The notes under the pieces: generated by a model
Seen by the model: only the letters and a program-made list of their open reading frames with translations
Database searches by the model: none
Told to the model about the DNA's origin: nothing
Shown: positions 13,431 through 22,891 of the stretch, piece by piece
Position numbering within the stretch: position 1 is the first letter of the stretch
How the letters are laid out: the number at the start of each line of letters is the position of its first letter
From: an uncultured Prevotella sp.
Lineage (GTDB): Bacteria; Bacteroidota; Bacteroidia; Bacteroidales; Bacteroidaceae
Assembly: GCA_934254985.1 (NCBI GenBank)
Contig: CAKQMS010000032.1
Coordinates: forward strand, 1-34,976
Length of the DNA stretch: 34,976 nucleotides
Reading direction: 5' to 3'
Made by a program: the position numbers and the translations under genes

Positions 13431-14603
13431 AATCATATATTCTGCAAGAAGTCTGCCTATACGATTGAGAGCTTCGCGAAGACGCTGACGTGGGCAAGCA
13501 AGGTTGATACGGATGTATCCCTGACCAGCCTTTTGACCATACATAGTTCCGCTATTAACAATCACGTTGGCTTTATCAGCAAGAAGCTGTGTAAGTTCAT
13601 CGGCAGTAAACTCAAGAGCATTTACATCTACCCAAGCAAGATATGTGCCTTCAAGGCGGAGAACTTCCAACTTAGGAAGATACTCATGGCAGAAGCTCTT
13701 TAGTTCGATATAGTTGTCGTAGACATAGGCATTCATCTGATCAAGCCAGTCGGCACTCTCATTATATGCAGCCTGCAAAGCCACAACACCGAAAGGATTA
13801 ACATCGCAAACTTCATTGATGTTGATAGCACGATTTATGCGTTTTCTTACGATTTCATCGCTACAAACGATATTGGCAATCTGCAAGCCTGCAATATTAA
13901 ATCCCTTAGTAGGCGACAATAGAGTTACGCTATTTGCAAGACAGTCGTCGCTAACGGAAGCGAAAGGAATGTATTTATATCCCGGCATCACTATTTCGCA
14001 ATGTATCTCGTCGGCAATAACCTTTACACCATTTCTCCGGCAAATATCGTTCATTTTAGCCATTTCATCGGCAGTCCATACACGACCTGCTGGGTTGTGA
14101 GGGTTGCAAAGGACGAAGACCGTCACCTTCTCATCCTTACATTTTTTCTCGAAATCATCGAAGTCTATGCTATAGCTATTACCATCTCTAACCAGACGAT
14201 TTTCTTCTACCAAGCAACCACTATTAACGATGCTTGAGAAGAAGCAGTTGTAGACAGGAGTCTGTACCAAGACTTTCTCGCCAGGCAAAGTTAAAGCCTT
14301 CAAAGCACAACTCAACGCAGGAACTACGGCAGTAGTATACAGAATCCAATCACGATTGATATGCCAACCATGACGATTATCAAACCAATTGATGATAGCA
14401 TCATAATAAGAGTCTGGCACCATGGTGTATCCAAACACTCCATGCTCTACTCGTTTACGAAGAGCTTCCTTGATAGCAGGAGCAACTTCGAAGTCCATAT
14501 CTGCAACCCAAAGAGGTATCACCTCATCGTTAGCAGCCTCATCCCATTTATAGCAGTTACTGCCACGGCGAGCAGTAAGCTTATCGAAATCAAATTTCTG
14601 CAT
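13404..14603 (-). CDS. patB: MalY/PatB-type pyridoxal-phosphate C-S lyase
   Basis: 399 residues, the usual length of the MalY/PatB branch of fold-type I aminotransferases. Visible features are the N-terminal FDFDKLTARRGSNCYKWD, substrate-side PLWVADMDF (30-38), CNPHNPAGR (166-174), the cofactor-binding ADEIH (197-201) and the Schiff-base lysine in LLSPTKGFN (K233). These enzymes cleave cystathionine or cysteine to pyruvate, ammonia and a thiol or sulfide, in methionine metabolism or cysteine desulfhydration. The gene follows the DUF3737 gene after 5 bases, in one operon. Whether this copy serves methionine synthesis or H2S release cannot be told from the sequence. Confidence 0.9.
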   Translation of the reverse strand: MQKFDFDKLTARRGSNCYKWDEAANDEVIPLWVADMDFEVAPAIKEALRKRVEHGVFGYTMVPDSYYDAIINWFDNRHGWHINRDWILYTTAVVPALSCALKALTLPGEKVLVQTPVYNCFFSSIVNSGCLVEENRLVRDGNSYSIDFDDFEKKCKDEKVTVFVLCNPHNPAGRVWTADEMAKMNDICRRNGVKVIADEIHCEIVMPGYKYIPFASVSDDCLANSVTLLSPTKGFNIAGLQIANIVCSDEIVRKRINRAININEVCDVNPFGVVALQAAYNESADWLDQMNAYVYDNYIELKSFCHEYLPKLEVLRLEGTYLAWVDVNALEFTADELTQLLADKANVIVNSGTMYGQKAGQGYIRINLACPRQRLREALNRIGRLLAEYMIDDIQGCPM

Positions 14604-14608
14604 AGTTA

Positions 14609-15457
14609 TTATTCTTTTGTTTTAATAATGCAACTATTAGGTGCCTTTACATTCTCATCGATAGTAACGCTACCGATGAAATCGGCAGAAATATATCCTG
14701 AGATAGGATTCTTTATATTGGTAATACCGCCCTTTATCTTAGCATCGATATTAGTACAATCCTCGAAAGCACGGTCGCAAGCAGAGTCGAATGTACAATC
14801 CTCAAGGATGACATTATCCATATAGCAGAGAGGTTGCTCACCACTAATATTACATCTCACCAATTTCACGTTCTTACTATGCCAAGCAAGATACTCGCCA
14901 TCAAGCTCAGAATCATACACCGTAACATTCTCACACTCCCAGAAGCTATCCTTGGTTGTAATCTTTGCATTATGCACTTCAACATTCTTGCAGTATTGGA
15001 AAACATATTTACTGTCCGACTCCAAACCATCGACATAGATATTGCTTGAGAACATAAAAGGATATGTGCCTTCATGAAGCTTCACGTTGTTCAATTTTAG
15101 CCCATTTATTCGCCAAAAAGTCTCGTCAGCATCATTAATCTCCACATCTTCAAGTTCAAGATTCTTCATTTCACGGAAGAACTTCGGACCATCAATAACA
15201 CAGTTTTTCATCACCATATTATCTGAATACCAGATAGCAGAACGCGAACCAGGAGCAAAATAGCAGTCTGTTATCAAAGAACCATCTACGTGCCACCAAG
15301 GATATTTACCATAGAATTTAGAATTATGGCATTCGATATTCTTACAGCACTTTATTCCCGACTCACCATCTGTGATAGTGATATTATCTAAACACACATC
15401 ATGAGCAGCAAACAAAGGACGTTCGCCACCAAAAGTCATATCTTTTATTGTTTCCAT
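14609..15457 (-). CDS. DUF3737 family beta-helix protein
   Basis: A 282-residue cytoplasmic protein built of short regular strands (CKNIECHNSKFYGKYPWWHV, CENVTVYDSELDGEYLAWHS, MDNVILEDCTFDSACDRAF), the pattern of a right-handed parallel beta helix typical of DUF3737. The recurring aromatic tips (YPWWHVD, SAIWYSD, ETFWRIN, DSFWECE, YLAWHSK) suggest a ligand- or sugar-binding face. There is no signal peptide. The molecular role of the family is unknown to me. It is the first gene of a two-gene operon with the lyase (5-base gap), which hints at a link with sulfur amino acids. Confidence 0.88.
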   Translation of the reverse strand: METIKDMTFGGERPLFAAHDVCLDNITITDGESGIKCCKNIECHNSKFYGKYPWWHVDGSLITDCYFAPGSRSAIWYSDNMVMKNCVIDGPKFFREMKNLELEDVEINDADETFWRINGLKLNNVKLHEGTYPFMFSSNIYVDGLESDSKYVFQYCKNVEVHNAKITTKDSFWECENVTVYDSELDGEYLAWHSKNVKLVRCNISGEQPLCYMDNVILEDCTFDSACDRAFEDCTNIDAKIKGGITNIKNPISGYISADFIGSVTIDENVKAPNSCIIKTKE

Positions 15458-15514
15458 TGTTATTGTTTATATTTGATTATTATAAGTATAGTACAAAGCA
15501 AGTATGCCACTTTG

Positions 15515-15522
15515 CAAAGATA
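15515..15522 (-). promoter_or_regulatory. Probable -7 element for the DUF3737-patB operon
   Basis: The minus strand reads TATCTTTG, a full TAnnTTTG match, 57 bases before the start codon. No clear -33 TTTG is seen at 19-21 bases. Confidence 0.5.
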
Positions 15523-15584
15523 CAAAATAATAATAAAGGATACATTACCTATTTTAGCTAAAGATTTATCATTATTTCCGAATA

Positions 15585-15617
15585 GAAAAAAGATGCCATC
15601 AGAAACTGACGGCATCT
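15585..15617 (-). terminator. Terminator overlapping the 3' end of waaA
   Basis: On the minus strand AGATGCCgTCAG and cTGAtGGCATCT flank a TTTC loop and are followed by TTTTTTCT. The waaA stop codon (15599-15601) lies inside the downstream half of the stem. Confidence 0.8.
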
Positions 15618-16819
15618 ATAATCTTTTGGCTTGCGCCTGCTAAACTTTCAACATATTCGCCTGCGGCTTTACCAGTGCGACGAATCTCTTCACCATCATC
15701 AGAAAGGAAGATATCCATCTGGCGTTTGAACTCATCAGCCGATGAGAAATCAAAGCCACCACCCGACTTCTTCAATCCTTGCGCCTCTTGGAAGCGTTGG
15801 TTGTTTGGACCGAATAATACCGGCACGCTCCATACTGCTGCTTCGAGCACATTGTGGATACCTACACCAAAGCCTCCACCTACATATGCTATCTCACCAT
15901 AATGATATATGCTCGACAGCAATCCGAAGCAATCTATGATAAGAACATCTGCTTTAGCAGCCTCTTCAGGAGTAGTCTGCGTATATCTCACAGCCTTGCG
16001 ATTTAGCTTAGAGAGAATCTGTGTCAAGTGGTCTTCACCTATCACATGAGGAGCAATGATTAATTTCCAATCCTTACGCTCATTGAAATAAGGTATGAAG
16101 ATATCCTCATCAGGTTGCCATGACGAACCAGCCACAAACACTTTCTTATCTTGCTTGAAAGCCTCAACGATAGGCAATTGCTTTGACACCTGCCTGATTT
16201 GCAAAACTCTATCGAAGCGAGTATCGCCAACAACTTCAACATCTGTGATACCAAGTTTTGCCAATAGCTCTCGTGACACCTCATTCTGTACAAAGAAGCG
16301 AGTGAAGCATTTCAACACCTTAGCATAACTGAAGCCATACCACTTAAAGAACACCTGGTCTGGGCGGAATATGCTCGACACGCTATAGGTAGGTATATTG
16401 CGATATTTAAGAATGTGAAGATAGTTGTACCAGAATTCGTACTTTATAAAGAACGCCATTACTGGCTTTACAGTCCGCAAGAATGTTATGGCATTACGAC
16501 GAGTGTCGATAGGCAAATAGCAAATGATGTCTGCACCCTGATAGTTTTTGCGCACTTCATAGCCCGAAGGTGAAAAGAAGGTGAGCAATATTTTATATTC
16601 AGGATGCTCCTGACGTATGCGCTCTATGAGCGGACGTCCCTGTTCGAACTCACCAAGCGAAGCCGCATGAAACCAAATATACTTGGCATTTGGGTCTACC
16701 TTTTCGCGAAGTAAGTTCAAAGCCTCACATTCGCCTTTCCACATAGTAGCCACCTTCTTATTGAAGAAGCTTGCTATGAAGACACCAAATTGCAAGACAT
16801 GAATAACCAGATTATACAT
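15599..16819 (-). CDS. waaA: 3-deoxy-D-manno-octulosonic acid (Kdo) transferase
   Basis: 406 residues. The N-terminal membrane anchor (about 2-19, YNLVIHVLQFGVFIASFF) fits the family. The catalytic Glu lies in WFHAASLGEFEQGRPLIE (E57). The C-terminal GT-B half carries VAGSSWQPDE, APHVIGEDH, YVGGGFGVGIHNVLEAA and FGPNNQRFQEAQGL. It transfers Kdo from CMP-Kdo to lipid A precursor on the inner face of the cytoplasmic membrane. It follows gltX on the same strand after 82 bases, so co-transcription is possible, and it ends in its own terminator. Confidence 0.95.
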   Translation of the reverse strand: MYNLVIHVLQFGVFIASFFNKKVATMWKGECEALNLLREKVDPNAKYIWFHAASLGEFEQGRPLIERIRQEHPEYKILLTFFSPSGYEVRKNYQGADIICYLPIDTRRNAITFLRTVKPVMAFFIKYEFWYNYLHILKYRNIPTYSVSSIFRPDQVFFKWYGFSYAKVLKCFTRFFVQNEVSRELLAKLGITDVEVVGDTRFDRVLQIRQVSKQLPIVEAFKQDKKVFVAGSSWQPDEDIFIPYFNERKDWKLIIAPHVIGEDHLTQILSKLNRKAVRYTQTTPEEAAKADVLIIDCFGLLSSIYHYGEIAYVGGGFGVGIHNVLEAAVWSVPVLFGPNNQRFQEAQGLKKSGGGFDFSSADEFKRQMDIFLSDDGEEIRRTGKAAGEYVESLAGASQKIIDAVSF

Positions 16820-16890
16820 ATTTATATTAGTATCGTTTTCGTGGAATTTCTTTATTCGAAGTCTCTAACAGTTTTATTATTGTGAGGTAT

Positions 16891-16917
16891 CGAGGTGTTG
16901 ATTATTTCAACACTTCG
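16891..16917. other. Hairpin at the 3' end of gltX
   Basis: CGAgGTGTTGA and TCAACACtTCG pair across a 5-base loop, covering the gltX stop codon. No T-tract follows on the minus strand, so this is more likely a processing or weak pausing signal between gltX and waaA than a terminator. Confidence 0.4.
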
Positions 16918-18419
16918 ATAGCCTTGCGCATACGCTTAAGAGTCTCTTCCTTACCAAGGAAAGCAGAGATATCAAACATTCCAGGTCCCTTGCCCTCGCC
17001 AACGAGAGTAAGACGGAACGCATTCATAACATCGCCAAGCTTATAGCCCTTATCCTCAACCCATTTCATCACGATAGGTTCCTGACCCTCTACGCTGAAA
17101 TCATCGATGGATTCGAGCAAATCTGCGAGTTCTGTCATCTGCTGAGCAGAGTATTCCTTCCAACGCTTTTTGCGTGTCTTCTCATCATATTCTGTAGGAG
17201 CGATGAAGAAGAATGAGCACAATGGCCACAATTCGCGAACGAAGCTCACACGGTCTTTCATCATAGAAACAACCTTGGTGATACGCTCCATCGACTCGTC
17301 AACACCATTATTGGCTACGATAGGAGCAAAGAGTTCTGCAATCTCTTCGTTGCTCTTGCGGAGAATATACTCGTGGTTAAACCAGATACCCTTCTGATAG
17401 TCAAACTTGGCACCAGCCTTTGAACAACGAGTGATATCGAAAGCCTTAACAAGTTCGTCGAGTGTGAAGAGTTCCTGCTCTGTTCCTGGATTCCATCCGA
17501 GGAGTGCAAGGAAGTTGACAACAGCCTCTGGGAAATATCCGCTCTCACGATATCCGCTTGATATTTCACCACTCTTAGGATCGTGCCACTCAAGAGGGAA
17601 TACAGGGAATCCAAGACGATCGCCATCACGTTTAGAGAGCTTACCCTTGCCTTCTGGCTTAAGCAACAATGGCAAGTGAGCGAAACGTGGCATAGTGTCT
17701 TCCCAGCCAAAAGCACGATAGAGCAACACATGAAGAGGTGCACTTGGCAACCACTCCTCACCACGGATAACATGGGTAATCTCCATCAAATGGTCATCAA
17801 CGATATTTGCCAAGTGGTAAGTAGGCAATTCGTCGGCACTCTTATAAAGCACCTTATCGTCGAGGATATCGCTCTTGATGACAACATCGCCACGAATCAT
17901 ATCGTTTACATGCACCTCGATGCCTGGTTCAATCTTGAAGCGTACCACATACTGTTCGCCATCAGCGATGAGTTTTTCAACTTCTGCAGCATCCATGGTA
18001 AGCGAATTGCGCATCGACAAACGAGTATGAGCATCATACTGGAAATTCTGAATCTCATTGCGCTTAGCCTCAAGTTCCTCCGGAGTATCAAAAGCGATAT
18101 AAGCCTTGTCATTGTCAAGGAGCACCTTTACATACTTCTTATATATATCACGACGTTCGCTCTGACGGTATGGTCCATGTTCGCCACCGAAGGAAACACC
18201 TTCGTCGAACTGGATACCGAGCCAACGGAACGACTCAATGATATAGTCTTCGGCACCAGGAACAAAACGATGAGAATCGGTATCCTCAATACGGAATACC
18301 AAATCGCCACCATGCTGGCGTGCAAAGAGATAATTATACAATGCGGTACGTACGCCGCCAATATGCAAAGGTCCTGTTGGACTTGGTGCAAAACGCACTC
18401 TTACTTTTCTTTCTGACAT
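16902..18419 (-). CDS. gltX: Glutamyl-tRNA synthetase
   Basis: 505 residues, normal length for a bacterial class I GluRS. The first signature [21 protein letters not shown] (9-29) contains the HIGH-type motif HIGG (19-22). The second is KLSKR (260-264, KMSKS type). The catalytic core includes FRIEDTD (42-48) and [10 protein letters not shown]. The C-terminal half is the helical anticodon-binding domain ending in [12 protein letters not shown]. It charges tRNA-Glu with glutamate in the cytoplasm. It is transcribed divergently from the phosphohydrolase gene, with 110 bases between the two. Confidence 0.97.
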   Translation of the reverse strand: MSERKVRVRFAPSPTGPLHIGGVRTALYNYLFARQHGGDLVFRIEDTDSHRFVPGAEDYIIESFRWLGIQFDEGVSFGGEHGPYRQSERRDIYKKYVKVLLDNDKAYIAFDTPEELEAKRNEIQNFQYDAHTRLSMRNSLTMDAAEVEKLIADGEQYVVRFKIEPGIEVHVNDMIRGDVVIKSDILDDKVLYKSADELPTYHLANIVDDHLMEITHVIRGEEWLPSAPLHVLLYRAFGWEDTMPRFAHLPLLLKPEGKGKLSKRDGDRLGFPVFPLEWHDPKSGEISSGYRESGYFPEAVVNFLALLGWNPGTEQELFTLDELVKAFDITRCSKAGAKFDYQKGIWFNHEYILRKSNEEIAELFAPIVANNGVDESMERITKVVSMMKDRVSFVRELWPLCSFFFIAPTEYDEKTRKKRWKEYSAQQMTELADLLESIDDFSVEGQEPIVMKWVEDKGYKLGDVMNAFRLTLVGEGKGPGMFDISAFLGKEETLKRMRKAIEVLK

Positions 18420-18450
18420 ATTGTTATTGAAGAGAAATAATAATTTTCTG

Positions 18451-18458
18451 CAAAATTA
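18451..18458 (-). promoter_or_regulatory. Probable -7 element for gltX
   Basis: The minus strand reads TAATTTTG (TAnnTTTG), 32 bases before the gltX start. The -33 box is not evident. The divergent phosphohydrolase gene has only a loose candidate (TATTTTCG at 18493-18500). Confidence 0.45.
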
Positions 18459-18529
18459 ATATATTTTCTCGACTTTTGCGATTTTTTTTTGTATTTTCGC
18501 AGAGCAAACCAAATAAAGGAGTATAACTT

Positions 18530-20587
18530 ATGAGTTTAATAGGTAGAAAAGAGGCTAAATATTGGCACAACTTGCTGATGAGAGTATGGATTACTGCTCT
18601 CACCGTAGCTATTATAGTATGGTTCTTGCCACGCGACAGCAACAGCAAGAGATATAACTATGATGTGGGTAAGCCATGGATGTATCAATCGTTCATTGCA
18701 CAATTCGACTTTCCTATCTACAAGTCAGAGGATGCGATAAAGCAAGAACAGGATTCGATACTGAAAGGATTGATGCCTTATTACAACTACGACCCTACAC
18801 GCGAAAAAAAGGAATTGGAGAGATTCAACAAAGATTTCTCCTCTGAGCTAACAGGTCTTTCACATCACTATAGGGCTATTATCATAGACAGAATACATCG
18901 TCTGTATTCTGCCGGCATCATGAATACTCCTGAATATAATGCCATAGCCCATGACTCTACAAACATGGTAAAGGTGGTTGACGGAAAGAGTGCAACACCT
19001 ATAGAAATAGGATGTATGTACTCCACTATGTCTGCCTATGAAGCTTTGCTTAAGGATGAAGAATTGTCAAAAGACCGTGCATTGCTCCAAAAGCTAAACC
19101 TTACGAACTATCTTGAGCCAAACCTGACCTACGACAAGGAAAAGACAGAAACTGAGCGTACGGATATGCTTGGTAGTATACCGTTGGCAAGTGGAATGGT
19201 GTTGAGCGGACAGAAGATTATAGACCGTGGCGAGATTGTCGATGACTATACATATAGAGTATTGGCATCGTTCGAGCGAGAGTTGCAACGACGCAATGCT
19301 ACACAGATGGAGCTAACGACGACGCTTATTGGTCAGGTGATATATGTCACTATTCTCGTAATGCTCTTCACAATGTATATAGCATTGTTCCGCAAAGACT
19401 ATTTCGACAAGCCTCGCTCGATATTGATGTTATACGTGATGATTACGCTATTTCCTATTGCTGTAGCAATGATGATTGAGCACAATTGGTTTAACGTTTA
19501 TATAGTACCGTTTGCAATGGCAGCCATATTCGCCCGAATGTTTATGGACTCTCGAACGGCTTTCGTTACTCAGCTCACCATCGTTTTGATTTGTGCGGCT
19601 GCTGTGAAATACCAATATGAATTCATCATCATTCAGATCGTGTCAGGTCTTGTAGCAATATACTCTTTGCGCGAATTGTCGAGCCGAGCACAGGTTATAA
19701 AGACAGCAGCACTCGTAACTGTGAGTTGCAGTGCCGTATATTTAGCACTACAGATGATGCAAGAGACTGATGTACTGAAGCTTGATAGCAAGATGTACAC
19801 CCACTTTGCAGTAAATGGCGTGCTCTTGCTATTGTCATATCCGCTGATGTACCTTATTGAGAAGACTTTCGGTTTTACCAGCAACGTTACCTTGTTTGAG
19901 CTTTCAAACACCTTTAAGGGAGTATTGAGAAATCTCAGCGAGGTGGCTCCTGGAACATTCCAGCATTCTATCACCGTGGGTAATCTTGCTGCCGAGGTGG
20001 CTAACCGCATTGGTGCCGACAGCCTATTGGTACGTGTAGGAGCGCTATACCACGACATTGGTAAGATGACAAACCCAGCATTCTTCACAGAGAACCAAGC
20101 TGGCGTAAACCCTCACGATGCGCTGACATGCAAAGAGAGTGCAAAGATAATTATCGGCCATGTCACCGAGGGTGTGAAGATAGCAGAGAAAGCTAACCTG
20201 CCTACCATCATCAAAGACTTTATTCTGACCCATCATGGCAGAGGTATGGCTAAATACTTCTATATAAAATACCAAAACGAACATCCTGACGAGGTTGTGG
20301 ATAAGGAGCAGTTTACATATCCTGGTCCAAATCCTTTCACCCGTGAGCAGGCTTTGCTGATGATGGCAGACACCTGCGAGGCTGCTTCGCGCTCACTACA
20401 GGAATATACCGAAGAGAGCATCAGCTCGTTGGTAGACAGACTCATTGATGCACAGGTGGCTGACGGATGTTTCAAGGATTGTCCTATCACCTTCCGCGAC
20501 ATAGCACAGGCAAAACAGGTGCTAACAGAGCGATTGATGTCTATTTATCACACCAGAATTCAATATCCGGAACTGAAGAAAGAATAA
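18530..20587 (+). CDS. PgpH-type 7TM-HD family phosphohydrolase
   Basis: 685 residues. Architecture: an N-terminal membrane helix (about 18-32, RVWITALTVAIIVWFLP), an extracytoplasmic 7TMR-HDED region (about 40-255), a block of membrane helices (about 260-440), then a cytoplasmic HD domain (about 470-650). The metal-binding residues are seen in FQHSITVGNLAAEVA (H about 477), LYHDIGKM (HD about 506) and FILTHHGRG. Characterised members (PgpH of Listeria) degrade the second messenger c-di-AMP to pApA. The same role is likely here, linking to osmolyte and cell-wall control, but the substrate is inferred. The stop codon TAA is directly followed by the priA start GTG, so the two genes are translationally coupled. 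Confidence 0.92.
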   Translation: MSLIGRKEAKYWHNLLMRVWITALTVAIIVWFLPRDSNSKRYNYDVGKPWMYQSFIAQFDFPIYKSEDAIKQEQDSILKGLMPYYNYDPTREKKELERFNKDFSSELTGLSHHYRAIIIDRIHRLYSAGIMNTPEYNAIAHDSTNMVKVVDGKSATPIEIGCMYSTMSAYEALLKDEELSKDRALLQKLNLTNYLEPNLTYDKEKTETERTDMLGSIPLASGMVLSGQKIIDRGEIVDDYTYRVLASFERELQRRNATQMELTTTLIGQVIYVTILVMLFTMYIALFRKDYFDKPRSILMLYVMITLFPIAVAMMIEHNWFNVYIVPFAMAAIFARMFMDSRTAFVTQLTIVLICAAAVKYQYEFIIIQIVSGLVAIYSLRELSSRAQVIKTAALVTVSCSAVYLALQMMQETDVLKLDSKMYTHFAVNGVLLLLSYPLMYLIEKTFGFTSNVTLFELSNTFKGVLRNLSEVAPGTFQHSITVGNLAAEVANRIGADSLLVRVGALYHDIGKMTNPAFFTENQAGVNPHDALTCKESAKIIIGHVTEGVKIAEKANLPTIIKDFILTHHGRGMAKYFYIKYQNEHPDEVVDKEQFTYPGPNPFTREQALLMMADTCEAASRSLQEYTEESISSLVDRLIDAQVADGCFKDCPITFRDIAQAKQVLTERLMSIYHTRIQYPELKKE

Positions 20588-22867
20588 GTGAAATACATAC
20601 AAGCTATATTGCCTCTACCCCTTGAGGGTACCTTTACTTACTCTGTACCGCAAGACCTTGAAGACAAAATCAAGGTAGGAATGCGTGTTGTCGTTCCATG
20701 CGGACAGAAGAAGACGTACACCGCTTTGTGTGTAGAGGTGACAGACCAAAAACCAAACATAGGCGTAAAAAATATCAAGTGCATATATTCTGTGCTTGAC
20801 GATATGCCTATGCTATTGCCACAACAGCTAAAGCTATGGCAATGGATGGCAGATTATTATATGTGCCCTCTTGGCGACATTTACAAGGCAGCCCTACCTG
20901 CAGGACTAAAAGCAGAGGACGGTTATCGTCCGAAGACTGAAACATACGTGGGACTAACAGAGAAATTCCGCGATGAAATGGCGCTAAATATAGCTTTAGA
21001 TATGGTTTCGCGCTACGAGAAACTGCAGAAAACATTGGCTGGATATCTCGAACTATCGCATTGGGCAGAGATATCTGGTACCGCTATTCCCGACGACATA
21101 AAGGAGATAACACAGACGGAGCTATGCAATGTTACGCATTGCACCACGCCTACGGTAAAAAGCCTTGTGAAGCGAGGCATATTGGAGATATACCAGAAAG
21201 AGGTAGGACGACTGAATACTGATGGCGAGTTTACTCCTCAAAATGCCAAGCTACTAAATGAAGCTCAGCAAGAGGCTTACAACCAGGTGTTGATGCAATT
21301 CATGAAAAAGAATGTGGTGTTGCTGCATGGTGTAACCTCAAGCGGTAAGACTGAGATTTACATACACCTTATATTAAAGGCGCTACAAGACCACAAACAG
21401 GTATTGTTTCTTTTGCCAGAGATAGCTCTGACGGTTCAGATTATGGAACGTCTGCAGCGTGTCTTTGGTTGCCGACTTGGTATATACCATAGCAAATATA
21501 GCGATGCCGAGAGGGTGGAGATATGGAAGAAGCAAGTTTCTGCCTGTCCGTATGATATTATAATAGGTGCACGAAGTGCAGCTTTGTTACCTTTCAAGAA
21601 TCTTGGCTTGGTGATAATCGACGAGGAACACGAGACAAGCTATAAGCAGCAAGACCCTGCGCCACGCTATCATGCCCGTAGTGCCGCAATAATGTTGGCA
21701 TCGATGTATGGTGCAAAGACTTTATTGGGTAGCGCCACTCCATGTATGGAGACTTATACCAACGCCAAGAATGGTAAGTTTGGCTACGTAAGGTTGGACA
21801 AGAGATACAAAGATATTGCCTTGCCTAAGATTGAAGTGGTTGACATAAAGGATATGGCAAGAAGAAAGATGATGAAAGGTCCATTCTCCCCTCGCCTATT
21901 GGAAGCCATTCAGGAATCGTTGGACAACAACAAGCAGGTGATATTATTTCAAAACCGTCGTGGTTTTGTGCCTATTGTGGAATGTCAAGACTGCGGTTGG
22001 ATACCAAAGTGTGAGCATTGTGATGTGTCGCTGACCATGCACAAGAACACGAACTTACTGACTTGCCACTATTGCGGATATACATATGCCATACCAAAAG
22101 TGTGCCCAAAATGTGGCGGCATACACCTTCGTGGTCGTGGTTTCGGTACTGAGAAGATAGAAGATCAGATAATGGAGCTATTCCCCGAAGCCAAGGTGGC
22201 GCGTATGGACCTTGATACTACTCGCACCAAGAATGCGTATGCAAGGATTATTGAAGACTTTGCATACGGAAAAACAAATGTGCTGATAGGCACACAGATG
22301 ATAACAAAGGGATTGGACTTCGACCGTGTGCAACTGGTAGGAATACTGGATGCCGACTCTATGCTCAACTATCCCGACTTCCGTGCCTACGAACATTCGT
22401 ATATGATGTTGCAGCAGGTGAGCGGTCGAGCAGGCCGTAAGGGTAAGCAAGGATTGGTGATATTGCAGACAAAGTCGGCAGATTTGCCTGTGATAGAACA
22501 GGTGGCAGCCAACGATAGCAAGACTTTCTATGAAGACCTTGATGAAGAGCGCCGACTTTTCAACTATCCGCCATATACGCGACTGATATATGTATATCTG
22601 AAGCATCAACACGACAACGTTGTGGAGTCGGCAGCATTGATGCTCGGTTCGATATTGCGTGGATGGTTTGGCGAAAGAATATTGGGACCCGACAAACCAG
22701 CGGTGGCAAGGGTGAAGTCGATGTGCATACGAAAGATAATGATAAAGCTGGAGAACGGAATCGACCAAAAGAAGGTTCGCGAATATCTTCGTATGGCACA
22801 AAAACAAATACTGCAGGACAAGCAATATGCCGCCCTGCAGATTTTCTACGATGTGGATCCTCAATAA
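20588..22867 (+). CDS. priA: Primosomal protein N' (replication restart helicase PriA)
   Basis: 759 residues. The N-terminal DNA-binding domain begins YIQAILPLPLEGTFTYSVP. The helicase core has Walker A GVTSSGKTE (about 247-255), the DEEH box in VIIDEEHETSYKQ (about 344) and later motifs GSATP, QNRRGF and GTQMITKGLDF. The zinc-binding insert with eight cysteines (CQDCGW, CEHCDV, CHYCGY, CPKCGG) spans about 465-515. PriA recognises stalled forks and D-loops and reloads DnaB. The start is GTG, immediately after the phosphohydrolase stop with no gap. The gene converges with the FadL-type gene, 24 bases away, and I see no clear terminator between them. Confidence 0.97.
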   Translation: MKYIQAILPLPLEGTFTYSVPQDLEDKIKVGMRVVVPCGQKKTYTALCVEVTDQKPNIGVKNIKCIYSVLDDMPMLLPQQLKLWQWMADYYMCPLGDIYKAALPAGLKAEDGYRPKTETYVGLTEKFRDEMALNIALDMVSRYEKLQKTLAGYLELSHWAEISGTAIPDDIKEITQTELCNVTHCTTPTVKSLVKRGILEIYQKEVGRLNTDGEFTPQNAKLLNEAQQEAYNQVLMQFMKKNVVLLHGVTSSGKTEIYIHLILKALQDHKQVLFLLPEIALTVQIMERLQRVFGCRLGIYHSKYSDAERVEIWKKQVSACPYDIIIGARSAALLPFKNLGLVIIDEEHETSYKQQDPAPRYHARSAAIMLASMYGAKTLLGSATPCMETYTNAKNGKFGYVRLDKRYKDIALPKIEVVDIKDMARRKMMKGPFSPRLLEAIQESLDNNKQVILFQNRRGFVPIVECQDCGWIPKCEHCDVSLTMHKNTNLLTCHYCGYTYAIPKVCPKCGGIHLRGRGFGTEKIEDQIMELFPEAKVARMDLDTTRTKNAYARIIEDFAYGKTNVLIGTQMITKGLDFDRVQLVGILDADSMLNYPDFRAYEHSYMMLQQVSGRAGRKGKQGLVILQTKSADLPVIEQVAANDSKTFYEDLDEERRLFNYPPYTRLIYVYLKHQHDNVVESAALMLGSILRGWFGERILGPDKPAVARVKSMCIRKIMIKLENGIDQKKVREYLRMAQKQILQDKQYAALQIFYDVDPQ

Positions 22868-22891
22868 AGAGGAAAAAGAGAGTATGTGGTA

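Noticed and set aside
17583..18416. A 277-codon plus-strand frame opposite gltX
   Set aside because: It lies entirely antisense to a clear GluRS and has no domain character.
22178..22864. A 228-codon minus-strand frame opposite priA
   Set aside because: It is a His/Cys/Tyr-rich antisense shadow of the PriA helicase region.
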